From assembly GCA_016490735.1 (NCBI GenBank), contig JAEMWC010000996.1:37501-101500 (forward strand): 64,000 bases of DNA. Direction: 5' to 3'. The notes under the pieces were generated by a model that saw only the letters and a program-made list of their open reading frames with translations, searched no databases and had not been told where the DNA came from. A program made the position numbers and the translations under genes. How positions within the stretch are numbered: the stretch's first letter is position 1; the number at the start of each line of letters is the position of its first letter. Positions 13,776-24,749 of the stretch are shown here, piece after piece. The DNA comes from Pachyseris speciosa. Its lineage: Eukaryota; Cnidaria; Anthozoa; Scleractinia; Pachyseridae.

Positions 13776-14016
13776 GAGGCTTTCCAAGGGGTAGAAGCGG
13801 CAGGCGACATGGCTCCGAAAACAGGCGACAATCTTCTCCCAAAACACTGACAACCAACAAAAATTGGCACACACGGCAGTTTGCAACAGTGACAATTCAC
13901 TTTCCATTCCTCTTTGTTTTCTTTGCGACAGCAACATTTGTCCCTAACGAAACAAGCGACAGACAGAGTCGTAAACGAGCGACAAAGCGACACCAGACCA
14001 CCCCTTGGAAAGCCTC
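13776..14016. mobile_element. 241 bp MITE with 17 bp TIRs and 6 bp target duplication
   Basis: The ends GAGGCTTTCCAAGGGGT and its reverse complement are perfect over 17 bp. The flanks ATCCTA at 13770-13775 and 14017-14022 are identical, giving a 6 bp target duplication. There is no coding capacity. The superfamily cannot be assigned from the TIR alone. Confidence 0.82.
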
Positions 14017-14444
14017 ATCCTAATTATCATAAAATAAAGTTAATGTTCTCCTTGAATTTCGCCAAGAATTATTTGTTTATGGTTTGAGATGCTATGTCAA
14101 ATACTTCAAAAAGTGTTTCATCAGATATCTTAACACCCCGAGGAAGTCCAAAGCATCTCGGCTGCACCCCGTATTCTCAACTCACTTCTCAGTGTTTGGA
14201 TATCTTATCGAACACTCTTCCTCATGTTTGATACATTACCAGGAAATAATGGTTAAATGCTACTTAAATTTTATCAGTGCACCTTATGTAACAAGCTTTA
14301 AGTTTCAGACATGACCTTGAGTTTTCGTCTCAAGTAGGGAGAGGCCCTGTACATGAGCCACATGATAAAAAAATCCTATAAGCACTGCAGAAAGAGACAA
14401 TGGATGATACAGAGCAAAACACTAGACAACCATTCAGAAACAGA

Positions 14445-14461
14445 CAAATGAATAAAGGGGA

Positions 14462-14496
<35 letters not shown>

Positions 14497-15545
14497 CGGG
14501 AGTGAAACATGAAAATTTGGTTTATCAACGGAGTTGATAGTGTAAATTGACCACCGTACAGGGATTCAATTAGCTGACGTTTCGAGCGTTAGCCCTTCGT
14601 CGGAGCGAATCGAGGAACTGTGGGTTGTGTATGGTTTATATACAGAAAATGGAGCTACGCTATTGGTGGTAACATGGTAACGTGAAAAACAGGAATAAAT
14701 TAATTGAATGAAAAGCGCTCGTTGATACCGTGGGGATTAAGAGTGCTGATTTGAAAGATCAATTTTTGCTCGAGATTTTTACAGCTTTCCGTGGTGCCTT
14801 GATGTAGGGAAAGGCCGGAGATCGACATGTGTTTATTTGGAATGGCTAGGGAGATTAAAATGCCGAGCGACTGGTTTGGATGCATCTTTGTCATCTCTCT
14901 CAACATCACGAAGATGTTCTCGGAATCGGTCACCTAGTCGTCTTCCTGTTTCGCCGATGTATAACGTTTTGCATAATGTGCAGGTTATGCAATAGATAAC
15001 ATTTGCGGAGGTACACGTGAAATGATCAGTGATCTTAACAGATCGCTTAGGGCTCGATATTTTGTCAGTGTTTTGAATGAAAGGGCAAGTTTTGCATCGC
15101 GAGCGTGCGCATTTAAAAGTGCCAGGTTGTTCAGTTGTTTTGAATGCGCTTCTAACTGGAAAGTTACCTACATTTTTGTCACGTTTGAATGAAATCAGCG
15201 GTGGTTGCGAAAAGATTCTAGCAGTTTCTGGATCATTTTGCAGTATCTTAAAGTTATTAAGAATGATGGCTTTAACTGGGTTATTATGAGGGTGAAATGT
15301 GAGGGTGAATGGAATTCTGTCATTCTTTTCTTCTTAATTCCCACGGTTTTCATTCAATTAATTTATTCCTGTTTTTCACGTTACCATGTTACCACCAATA
15401 GCGTAGCTCTATTTTCTGTATATAAACCATACAAAACCCACAATTCCTCGATTCGCTCCGACGAAGGGCTAACGCTTGAAACATCAGCTAATCGAATCCC
15501 AGTACGGTGGTCAATTTACATCATCAACTCCGTTGAACAACCAAA
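14445..15545 (-). mobile_element. Penelope-like element, 5'-truncated, with inverted pLTR ends
   Basis: The 14 bp sequence CATTCAGAAACAGA flanks the insertion at 14431-14444 and 15546-15559, giving a target duplication. About 200 bp at the left (14513-14720) is repeated inverted at the right (15340-15545). Between them the minus strand encodes the C-terminal GIY-YIG nuclease region of a Penelope-type protein. Cysteine-rich and GETGRRLGDRF-like sequence lies around 14930-15000, and a frame ending in HGINERFSFN lies at 14700-14933. The reverse transcriptase is missing. The arms hold the motif GACGTTTCGAGCGTTAGCCC, read on the opposite strand as a hammerhead-like core. The same family occurs at 49009-49280. 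Confidence 0.8.
14700..14933 (-). pseudogene. Penelope-like GIY-YIG endonuclease C-terminal fragment
   Basis: The frame encodes about 77 residues with ISGLSLHQGTTESCKNLEQK and ILTLNPHGINERFSFN-like C-terminal sequence typical of the endonuclease tail of Penelope-type elements. The upstream GIY-YIG part continues in another frame toward 15000 (the minus strand reads YIGETGRRLGDRF-like sequence near 14935-14965), so a frameshift separates the two parts. With the reverse transcriptase missing, the copy cannot be autonomous. Confidence 0.7.
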
Positions 15546-15559
15546 CATTCAGAAACAGA

Positions 15560-16532
15560 GTCCAATGCTGTTGCTTTTATGTCCCCTTGAGGCATACAAA
15601 GGACCCATTCACTTTTGCCAGTGGCTGGAATTGTGTATGCGTCACACACATGCTCACCTGAAGCAAATGTTACCCTTGGGTTGCTGATTATCTCCATTGG
15701 GTGTCATGATACACATATTTTCACTTGCCCAACACAAACACGATCATAATTATTGGTCAAGATAACTTCGATAATATATGAAACAAAACTAACATTAAGT
15801 CATTCCTTTTTTATGAAAAAAAAAATGCACTATTTCTGATAAGCAAAGTTGTAAACTAAAATAGTGAAAATACGTCTGTGGATTCTGTGACCTGATAAGC
15901 GAGCTACAACCTGTAAATATATTTAACGAAATAATTTCAATTGCAAAACAATTGTTTTACAACCAAACAGTTTCTTTCACAATGCCCTTGCAACGTTCTG
16001 GTTTTGATCAATGTTAATGCTCAACAAAATCATTTTCCCAGTGGAAGAAACCTTGGCATGGTACTCAACAGTAAGATGAGCTTGATATCCTGGGCTAAGC
16101 TCAGATGCCACATTGTGTGTGTTGACCACTTGGTTTGTTTGAATTGCCTCAAGGTAATACTTTGAACCGCAGTTTTCACACAGTAAGTTGTCAAGGTCCT
16201 ATGGGAATTTGCTGAGTTCTCATCCTTCCAATGAAGGCAGTCACCAACAGTCAACGATCCCCTCGTAGCATTATAATTATCGCAAGTCACTTGTGTTTGG
16301 TGCTGGACCCTGCAACAAATAGGGTAAAGTTAATTCAGTTGTCCAGAGACACTTCACAACACGCCAAACAACAAAGTAAAATGAAGTGATGAAATACAAT
16401 GACTGTTGCAACAAGGTTGGTTCTTTTTATTGTTGTACGGACAGTCTAGAACTTTGTTTGCATTTTGTCACTTTGCAGTCAACATATTTAAATCCTTTGC
16501 ATTCTGCTACTGTACTAGCCTCCCACACAGCA
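15560..16532. other. intergenic stretch, one weak exon-like ORF on minus strand
   Basis: A minus-strand frame at 16030-16290 (86 codons, starting MTCDNYNATRG) follows a plausible splice acceptor (TTTGTTGCAG near 16310). It could be an orphan exon or a repeat fragment. No family was recognised. The rest shows no gene. Confidence 0.25.
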
Positions 16533-16567
16533 TTTTTAGGGGACTCGTATTTTGAGTCCCCTAAAAA
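16533..16567. repeat. perfect 14 bp hairpin, 7 nt loop
   Basis: TTTTTAGGGGACTC at 16533-16546 pairs with GAGTCCCCTAAAAA at 16554-16567. It may be the edge or centre of an unrecognised palindromic MITE. No larger arms were found. Confidence 0.7.
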
Positions 16568-16869
16568 CGACTGAGTTGGATGCTATTACTGTTCTGGACA
16601 TTTCCTCCTTGGTCATAGGTATCTGCACTTCCAGAATTTCTATTTTGTTATCTCATGAGATCAGGGTGGAATGTGATGTGACTAGCACCCTTGACAAAAT
16701 AAGTGTGCCAGCAGTTAAAGTCTCCACTGAAGCACTAAACTTCCTTCTATTAACAGCAGCTGGTGGTCTTGTGGGCGTACTATGCATGTATCCCCTAACA
16801 TGCTCCTTAACACTTCACAACATAGATGTTTCGGCCTGTTTTCCCAGTGTAGAGTTGTATTATTAATTT

Positions 16870-16995
16870 ATTCTTTAGTTTATTGTAAGTTTGTCCTGCC
16901 TAGATTAGCCTTTGCTACCTGCGGGCCAGCTAACTCTTTTGTATGAATTTTTAAAATAAAGCTGCTTGTTGTTGTTTGCTGATGTTGTTATTAAT
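16870..16995 (+). mobile_element. LINE/SINE 3' tail fragment with conserved hairpin
   Basis: The segment TGTCCTGCCTAGATTAGC at 16892-16909 is shared with the 3' end of the LINE at 33301. It forms the same hairpin (inner TAGC/GCTA) and is followed by AATAAAG and GTTGTTG repeats. It marks a severely 5'-truncated retroposon copy. Confidence 0.65.
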
Positions 16996-17667
16996 TCATT
17001 GACCCAGCTAAAAAAGATCGTGTGGTTCTGCCCTATGGCAAAGTACCGGTATACACAAGGAAAACAGGTATCTCTGTGCAGAAAAGAGATCAAAGATCAT
17101 GTTAAAGACAAACAAGCCCCGAAATCAAACTTCTGCAGTTTTCAAGAGAATGCCGACGAGACTGAGCATTGCCGTGCAAAGTTTATCGACACTGATACTC
17201 TCAAATCTGAGCCAACTACCACGATACAACAAATGGTAACAAGTAACTAGTCGACCTCATTGCCTGATGAAGACCAGCAATAAAGTATCAGTCTACATGT
17301 CACAAATTAATATCTTGAGGGACTACACTGTGATGTAAAGGACAGAATGGAAGGGACAGTGCCTATTTTCTATGGGGCGCCAAACCAGTCAATATTCCCT
17401 CTGTATTTCTGTGAACCAGTTTAATTCTTATGTGGTCAACTTCTCATTTTTTATATGGTCAACTTTCTGACCTCCTGAATGCATCGTGCTCAAACGTAAA
17501 CAAAAATCTGACATCTCATTTTCTGTGGTGCCAAACTAGTATATATATGATAAACGTTTCACTTTTTATGTGGTCAACCTTTTACTTTTTATGTGGTCAA
17601 CTTCTCACTTTTTAAATGGTCAACTTTCTGAACTCCAGAATGCATTGCGCTCAAACTTGAACAAAAT

Positions 17668-18293
17668 GGCACCCGACAACCAAAACGTGCAGCATCTCCC
17701 TGACTGTACCACAGCGAAGCAGGCTCTCAAAGTCATCAGCAATCTTCAAATTGATGACATTTGAAATGTGGCAGTGTTGACGGCCACCAACAGTGCTTCG
17801 ACTTTTTCTGCTCTATCATCAAGCCCTTCGTTTGCAGCAAAGATTGCACGCCGATTTCCAACTTTAAATGCATGTGGGGCAACCGCAACTAGAAAACGAA
17901 CTTCAACGAGTTCCGTGTCCCGAGGAAACAAGTCTGGGCATCCCAATAAGACAATTGTCCACAAAGACTTGGTGATAATTCCAAACCCTAATACAAACCA
18001 AGTACTTAGTCATGTCAGCAAAGTGAAGCTCGAGAATAGGGGCCTGACTATCCACCAGTTTCCTTTTAATAAAGACTGGCCTTGCCTAGACTTGAAAGAA
18101 ACATTGAAAGTCAACTTCCACGAGAGGATATTATGTTTGAAATCCTCAAGGTAACTTTTTTGTTTTCCCCTTCTCGGTGAGATAAACGACTAGTTAAAAG
18201 TATATTAATTTAGAAAGCAGATTTTATTGTAGGGTCAACATCCATGATGAACGTGTAGATGAGGTCAAGTTCTGGTTAGATGCATTGATTTAA
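17668..18293 (+). pseudogene. uncharacterised two-exon ORF inside the TA-flanked element
   Basis: An open frame starts at an ATG at 17668 (MAPDNQNVQHLPDC), is interrupted by TGA at 17762, and stays open in the same frame to 18150. A good donor (AAG/GTAACT) follows at 18150, and an acceptor at 18232 joins in phase to a short exon ending VDEVKFWLDALI and TAA at 18291-18293. The middle is Ser/Thr/Arg-rich and then reads LENRGLTIHQFPFNKDW. I do not recognise the family. The internal stop suggests a decayed gene fragment carried by the transposon. Confidence 0.4.
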
Positions 18294-18505
18294 CTGATTT
18301 ATTTTAGCACTTTTTCTTATAAATCTCACCCAGATTTCTTTTAATCGAGAAATGGCTTTATTAGGTTATTGTCCATGGCACAGCCAATGTTTGGGAATTT
18401 TTGGATTGTGGAAAGAGTGTGGGCGTGGAGGGGGTGGGGGCGGGTGTGGAAAATTGGAAAACATTGGATTTGAAGGGGGTTGAAAATTAAAATTTAAAAT
18501 GAATA

Positions 18506-18724
18506 ATTGAAGGGCTCAGGGCATAACCGACCCAAATGACTATTAGGGTTTTTTTCTTTTTTGGGTCCAAATCAGCTGAATGTTTGCATGTGACCTTTGA
18601 TTCAATAGAACAAAATTGCCCAATGATTTTTTTTGACCATTTTCCACTCTTTCAAGAAAAAGCGTAACTATACAAAAAAGGCCCTAAAAGTCATTTGGGT
18701 CGGTAATGCTCTCAGCCCTTCAAT
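18506..18724. mobile_element. 219 bp MITE with about 36 bp TIRs, TA target
   Basis: ATTGAAGGGCTCAGGGC and its inverted counterpart define the ends. The inner TIR also matches through ACCGACCCAAATGAC with one or two differences. TA lies on both sides (18504-18505 and 18725-18726). It is nested within the larger element at 17373-19157. Confidence 0.78.
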
Positions 18725-19159
18725 TATAGTAGTAGACAAAAACCAGACAGTCCACCACCACAACAAGGTGCCCCCCTGATCCCGTAAGTGGACTGGCTGG
18801 ATTATGTGTGTATTCATTTCTACCCTTCTTTCATTCTCAATTCATCCTATTTTCCCAATACTTCGACGAGACTGCCCCCTTAAGTGGCTAACTAAGCCGT
18901 GCATTCTTTGCGAGGTGTTGACGAGAACGTGCTTCCTTAATGTGATTGTTATTGTATATTATTTTTATAGGCTTGTTATGGAGCTGATCTAGCAAAAGGA
19001 GTGAGAATGGATGAAGTGTGTTCATCTATACACACACCCTTGACCTCCCAAACAATGCATGACTTAGTCAGCCATTTAAAAGCAAGTCGATGTGACCATA
19101 TAAAAAGCAAACTGGATCACAGAAATACAGGGGAATATTGACTGGTTTGGTGCCCCATA

Positions 19160-20099
19160 CTTCCAGTGCTTGAAAATCAAGGACACATAAGGGCATTTTC
19201 TGTTTTCCCACTACAGAATCTCTCAATGAAGAAAAAACTTTGTCTTTAACAAATCCCACTGTATGTGTTAAAGGAGATATACCATGTTGTAGGAAACGAA
19301 CCTACCACAAGTGTTAGCGCATGAATGCAGAGTTGCAGTTAGGTGTTTAACAGTTTCAAATCCAGAATCGAAATTGTTGACTAATACAGTATATTTGTGC
19401 TTCCAGTTTGTACTAGAACTGAAAGGAAGTTTCCAGATTCATTACATACTACATTATTAGGCAGATTCCAAAGGTGTTCATTTGGCAGGGCTATGGACTC
19501 CTAACAGTTTGCATCGTAAAATTTCGAATCCAAAGATAATAGTTTCTGGGGTCATCACTGTCACCGGATTGGCCAGAAACAGGGGATCAAAACATTTTTA
19601 TTTATAACTAAACAGACTGCCAACTTATCTCTGTCATTGCCTGACATTTCCTCTCCACAGATAATTCCCATTAGCTTTTACTGTACCAAACACGAAACAT
19701 GATAAAAATCAGATGTTTGTTTTCAAAAATAACCGTTGTCGATTTGATATCCTTCCCCAGATTTTAACGACGTGGACAATGCATGGACAGAAAGTCACAG
19801 TGTAATGAGCTCTAGTGAAATAGTCAACTACATAATATTTGTCAGCAAGTATGCTCTGATGACAACTGGGTGTCTCCTTATTTTCTGCAATGAAGCGAAT
19901 GCCTGTCAGAAATTAATCCAAGATCCGTATAATAAATGAAGCCCATTGTAGCTTGCTGGTATTTTATAGCATAATGCCTGTGGGAAGAAAGAAGTCCTTA
20001 AAATGTAAACCTCCGCCAATAATGCAAGATATTGATTTTTCAGACCATCCTTCAGTCTCATTTGGAATTCATTCAAACTAAGGAGTTAGCAAGATAACG
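19160..20099. other. intergenic stretch with no recognised gene
   Basis: No exon-like frame or clear repeat was seen. It probably includes 3' flanking sequence of the NACHT pseudogene. Confidence 0.5.
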
Positions 20100-23000
20100 C
20101 TACAGCTCACCTTTCTTGTTTTGACTGTCGGCTGGCAACTTAACACGAATGAATTTTAGTTTGCTGTTATCAAGACCTATGGCAACCAGAGGCTGGTGTA
20201 AACAAGCTCCCAAACTAAAAGGTTGTGTTCCAATGTCAAGTAAACTTAGAAGATGGCCAGTTCTGACGTCAAACAGTCTGAGAAAGTTATCCTTTGAGCA
20301 GCAAACAAGAGATTCGTCGTTAACAAACTTGCAGTCAACAATCTGATGAACATACTTGTTTTTTAGAAACACGCGGCATGTTTCTCCAGTGTTTGCATCA
20401 AGTACATGAAGCCAATACCCACAGGAAAGAGTGTTCCACGTCACCACAAACGCACCTTGAGGAGAGAAAATCATGTGTGGGTCTGAGCAATCTGGAAGAT
20501 CAATTTCTGGAATAATGTGCCAATAACTGTGTCGTGTCCATAAAACAGATCCACAACGCTTTAAACTGATTGTTATTCTTTCCTCATCAACGTAACGTTT
20601 GTATATTTCTGTAGAAGTACATACTAGAAGGTGGTGCTGGCTATAGCATGTAACTGACAAGATAATATGGTCTTCACTATAGTCACAATAAGCGGTTTCA
20701 AGCCACTCCCAAAAATCAGAGACATTGAAGATGTTGACAAGAACAGAATAGGCAACCTCTATTGGCCAACAAGTCATCAGGCTGTCCGATGTAGGAAAAA
20801 TGTTGTTGAATTGAGTGCTTTCAAGTGAGGCACTGAACATTCGGATAAGCTGAGAAAGTTCAAAATTCCACAACTCTGCTTTTCCATCCTTCTTTACTAT
20901 CACAACACCTTGACTTGTAGGAACAAGGGCCTTGAAGCCACAAAATGTCTCTTTCGTAATTATTTCTCGGCTGGACATTCTCCAAGCAGTTATTTCCACT
21001 TCCTCAGAAACAACACCAGATCCTAAAGAACCAATGATAGAATAAATCGTATCTCCCTCAACAGAAAAAACAACTTTGTTGACTGTCCTCCCGGTGTAAA
21101 CCAGATCAGTTGATTTGTCCAAAAGGCCAGTATTTATCAAGGTAAGATACTTACACGCTGGACTGCCAAGTAGGACAATTTCATCTCTCAGCGTGATGTA
21201 GGATCCTGCAAACAAGGATGGAACTACTTGAGGTACTTTGTTGGCCCCAGCAAGACGTGTCCCAAAAATCACATTCAGCTAGTTTCCTGGGAGGAGAAGG
21301 CCACAACAGAAAGGATTCTGGATCTCCAGGTTCCAATTGAGGCAATGTGGCAGACAGAAGCTCATCCTTTATTGGTGTCAAATAAATACATTTCGGTTCC
21401 CTTGAAAAAACGTACCTATAATTATAAGCACAGACTTCTTCCTGGGTTAAGGACAGAATACCGCGTACAAGGGTGTTATTATCAGAGGTGAAGTGCATCA
21501 GGTCACATACCGCCTTTTGGGGGAGATGAAAACACATATGGTGTCTCCCTGCAGGATCAAAGAGAAAAACATAACCAGTCAGGTCACATAGGGCAATCAT
21601 TGACCCATCGTAAGAGATAGCAAGAGAGGAAATTTCTTCTCTCAGACTGACATGAAGCAGTTTTTCACCATTTCCCATATTCCACAAGATTAGTATCTTA
21701 CTCTCGTCAGCACAGTCTGTCAAAATCTTTTCCTTGTCTCCAGTAAAAGCAAAATTTGAGAACGACGAGGCACTGTCCGGGAAAAGATCTTTCAACTCCC
21801 CACTTAGGGTGTAAACTTGCTGGAGGGTTCCTGGTAATATTGATTTTCCATTTGGATGGAAAACAACACAATGATAAAATGACAAACACTTCTTTACTTG
21901 ACGATATGCCGTATCCGATGGAATGCCATCATAAAACGTTCTCTTTGTCAATGATGCTCGAACCCACTCTTTTTTTACCCGTCTGAAGGGACCACAGATG
22001 AATTGTTCCATCTCGACATTCACACACCATGTAGTCCATTTCAGGTGAGACATCAAAACGTGCAATGTATCTGAACAATAGAATCTGGCTTGAACAGCTC
22101 CTTGGTCCTCTTCCTTGTCCACGTATTCCATGTATGGTACGTTGGAGAGATGCGACTGAAGAATTTTGGCTGCTTCAGGGGACAGCTCAAGCCCCCCTTC
22201 ATTAAGCACACACTGGAAGAAAAAATGCGGGTGGTCTCTTAAAATGTAAGAGTGCTTTCTTAGTAAAATTAACAAATCGTTTAAAGCAAATTTGGCCACT
22301 CAGTAAGCCTCTCTTGACTTGCTTTTGGCAACTGACGAGATCTTCGGAAGGAGCTGCGTTGTTCATGCAAAGCTTGGCATAGATGAGCTCCAGGTCCGTT
22401 ACATACTGATCCACTAGCTCTTCTTTGCTGTTGGAGGTTCCCAGTTTGTCACCCCAATCGGGCACCTCAAGCATGTGTTGGATACCATGTTTAATGCATA
22501 CCTTTCAGTGCTACTGAAGTGTGCTGCCTCATGAACTCCCTTTCGCTTTATGTTGTCAAGCTCAGTGGTGCAAAGGTGGAAAAGAATTTCATGGCCTTTT
22601 TTCTCGTCCACAGTGAAATCATGCTGGCCATAACACGATGTGTCTGTTAACCAGTCTTTAACAGACTTGTGAAAGAAGTGAAGGTTGCCATCGCGAATTG
22701 GTAGGAGTGCAGAAATACAAGTGATTGCTTTGTTTACTCTTCTTTGAGCAGCCAGGGACCTTACACTGGGGCTCAATATTTTGGACACAAATTCAATTGG
22801 CAATGGTTCTCTGGAGGTTGTTGAGGCACACAAGAAGCGCAAAATGTGTTCTTCGTCCACTTTTAGCTCATTGCAAAGTTCTTTCTCCAACCGTTTAAAA
22901 TATGATAGATAGACAGATGAAATTCCCCCGGTAATTTGCTTTCTAGTTGCTCGAGGTTTAAAAATGAAATGTTCTTTTGAATGAAGTCTATCAAGAAATG

Positions 23001-23765
23001 GGCATAAAGGAAAAGTCCCTCTGATTTATTCACCAATTCCTTTAAGAGTACACTTTTATTCTCATCTCCAATTTGTTGAATTAGCTTCATTTCAAACAGA
23101 ATTTCAATGTCTTTTAAGTTCTCATCTTGACTTTGTTCCAGCTCAATGGGATTCAAATGCTATAATGCCGCTACGATGCTCCTCTCTGGGCGAGTTGTTA
23201 CCAAAAATCGAATCCAAACTGGAAGCTTGCAGAAGTGATTTCCAATTACATCAAGCAGTTCATTGCGTCCTTGGTACTCACTTTCATCCAAACCATCGAT
23301 TACTAATAGAAAGTTTCTTCCAGGGTCAGTTTAAGTGTTGAGAGGTTCCTTAAAAAGCAATGCAAACAGCTCCTCTATTCGCATACTGTTTAAGTCTTTG
23401 GCCAGATTTCTCGACAGCTGTTCCACAAGTGCAGATTTGTACTCTGGCATGGAGTGAGACAAGTGACTTGCCAAGGACTGCAACATCAACTGAGGATTAC
23501 GGTAACGTGCATTGTTATGTTGACAAAAGTGGCTACCCAAGAGTCTGCCATCCTTCTGCATTCTTTGTGAAAGAACAGTGGAGATCACAGTCTTTCCCAT
23601 TCCCGCAATTCCACTGATCACCATCACTCGGTTTGGAGAACTTGGGTCATCTAACCACTTTTCAACACATTCAAAGATCCACTCACGAGTTCCTTCCAGG
23701 AATTTTTGTGCATGGCATTCAATATCCCCTCTGAATTCGGATTTCACAAGATGTTTCAATAGTTC
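20100..23765 (-). pseudogene. NACHT-WD40 (NWD-type STAND NTPase) pseudogene, intronless
   Basis: Read on the minus strand, homologous sequence runs from an N-terminal linker into a NACHT domain. Walker A is GIAGMGKT near 23593-23620 and Walker B is LLVIDGLDE near 23283-23309. A helical winged-helix-like part follows, then WD40 repeats (KILILWNMGNGEKL, IALCDLTGYVFLFD, LVCCSKDNFLRLFDV), ending KKGEL at 20100. Such proteins are signalling NTPases expanded in marine invertebrates. The frame is broken by in-frame stops at 23331-23333 and about 23160, and by frameshifts near 22880, 22440, 22250 and 21240. The longest intact pieces are 21181-22299 and 20100-21272. The 3.7 kb lacks obvious introns, so it is either a single-exon gene or a retrocopy. 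It is clearly inactive as read. Confidence 0.85.
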
Positions 23766-24065
23766 ATCCATCCGAGGAGGTGGGGGTGGAGGGAGTTCGA
23801 ATTCTTCGTCGGCAATGGGCGAAGGAGCGGGTGTGGGAGCCTCCTCCGGCCAGAAATCCTGCCAAACAAAGGGGTTGATTCGGTCGAACTCCGCCTCGTT
23901 TTGTGGCTCGGCCAACGTTTTATCCAACCGCTTCGTGACGGGTTTGAAAAGCTTCTCCGCAGCTGTTTCCCCCATTGCTTCGGCTATCTTGTTTTTCCTG
24001 AAATCCTTCTCGTTCCTTTTGTTCGAGTTCGGCCTCTTCCGCAGCCCGCTTGTGTCACCTCTGCA
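23765..24065 (-). pseudogene. unnamed Polinton ORF fragment, in frame with NACHT pseudogene
   Basis: The minus strand encodes a charged, proline-rich segment (MGETAAEKLFKPVTKR, then PTPAPSP and six consecutive prolines). It is divergent from the ATPase gene and shares the Polinton base composition. A frameshift near 24020 separates it from a likely upstream Ala/Glu-rich stretch. Downstream the frame passes without a stop into the NACHT N-terminal linker at about 23765. Function is unknown; a Polinton structural or accessory protein is possible. Confidence 0.45.
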
Positions 24066-24736
24066 AAGACATACGGTTTTTCGACGGAGAGAGTATATGG
24101 AGAATGAAAATTCCGAACTATGACCCAGGAATTGCGACAACTGATTGGAAACAGGGGCACCCGTCGATGCCCGAAGACATTTTCCGGATGCTGATCTACG
24201 GGCCCAGCAATTCCGGCAAAACCAACATTCTGCTGCACATGCTTTACCAGCTGTTGGAGTACGACAAGGTTCTGCTTTTCTCGAAGAACCTTCACCAGCA
24301 GAAGTACCAGGCGCTTCTGCAAGACTTCGCCGAGAACATTAACCCCCACGTCGGATACGAAGTCGTCGAAGCGTTCGGCGACGATATCGTGCCGCTCGAG
24401 GAGCTGCCCCCCGACAACCAGAAAATCGTCATGTTTGACGACTTGGTTTGCGAAAAAAATCAAAACGACATCATCAAGTACTTCATCTACGGCCGGCACC
24501 GGAACTGCGCTGTAATCTATCTTTCCCAAACTTTTGACAAAGTCACCAAAAACATCCGCGACAACTGCAGCCACTTCTGCCTCTTCCGTTTCCTCCCGAG
24601 AGAGAACAAACGTATCGCCGACGAGCTGGGGGTGGATCCCTACCTGCTGAACCGCGCCACCGAACAAAAATTCTCCTTCTTTTATTACGACAAACCGAAA
24701 AAAGAAATGAAAAAGAATTTCAACGAAAGAATATAG
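24050..24736 (+). CDS. Polinton packaging ATPase (A32/FtsK-HerA type)
   Basis: This ATPase class pumps viral or Polinton DNA into capsids. The frame has Walker A GPSNSGKT at residues 51-58, Walker B IVMFDD at about 126-131 and a YLSQ sensor motif near 157-160. The sequence FIYGRHRNCAVIYLSQTFDK closely follows the Polinton family pattern. The length of 228 residues is near usual. The start is uncertain; the upstream ATG is used, but the conserved part begins around residue 20 (MKIPNYDPG). The frame is open throughout, unlike its neighbours. A divergent Polinton ORF lies on the other strand and the fibre gene follows 14 bp later. Confidence 0.82.
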   Translation: MCHLCKDIRFFDGESIWRMKIPNYDPGIATTDWKQGHPSMPEDIFRMLIYGPSNSGKTNILLHMLYQLLEYDKVLLFSKNLHQQKYQALLQDFAENINPHVGYEVVEAFGDDIVPLEELPPDNQKIVMFDDLVCEKNQNDIIKYFIYGRHRNCAVIYLSQTFDKVTKNIRDNCSHFCLFRFLPRENKRIADELGVDPYLLNRATEQKFSFFYYDKPKKEMKKNFNERI

Positions 24737-24749
24737 GAGAGAAAACGCC

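Larger units (their letters stand above)
17373..19157. mobile_element. 1.8 kb TA-flanked DNA transposon with captured ORF
   Basis: The terminal repeats begin TGGGGC(G/A)CCAAACCAGTC and match inverted over about 50 bp, with TA at 17371-17372 and 19158-19159. Subterminal tandem copies of TTTTTATGTGGTCAAC occur at 17425-17635, and degenerate inverted copies lie near the right end. The interior has a two-exon ORF fragment (17668-18293) and a nested MITE (18506-18724). No transposase was recognised. Confidence 0.7.

Noticed and set aside
13628..14023. Plus-strand frame of 131 codons
   Set aside because: More than half of it lies inside the MITE at 13776-14016, and no protein similarity was recognised.
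15205..15687. Plus-strand frame of 160 codons
   Set aside because: It runs antisense through the Penelope-like element and its inverted arm.
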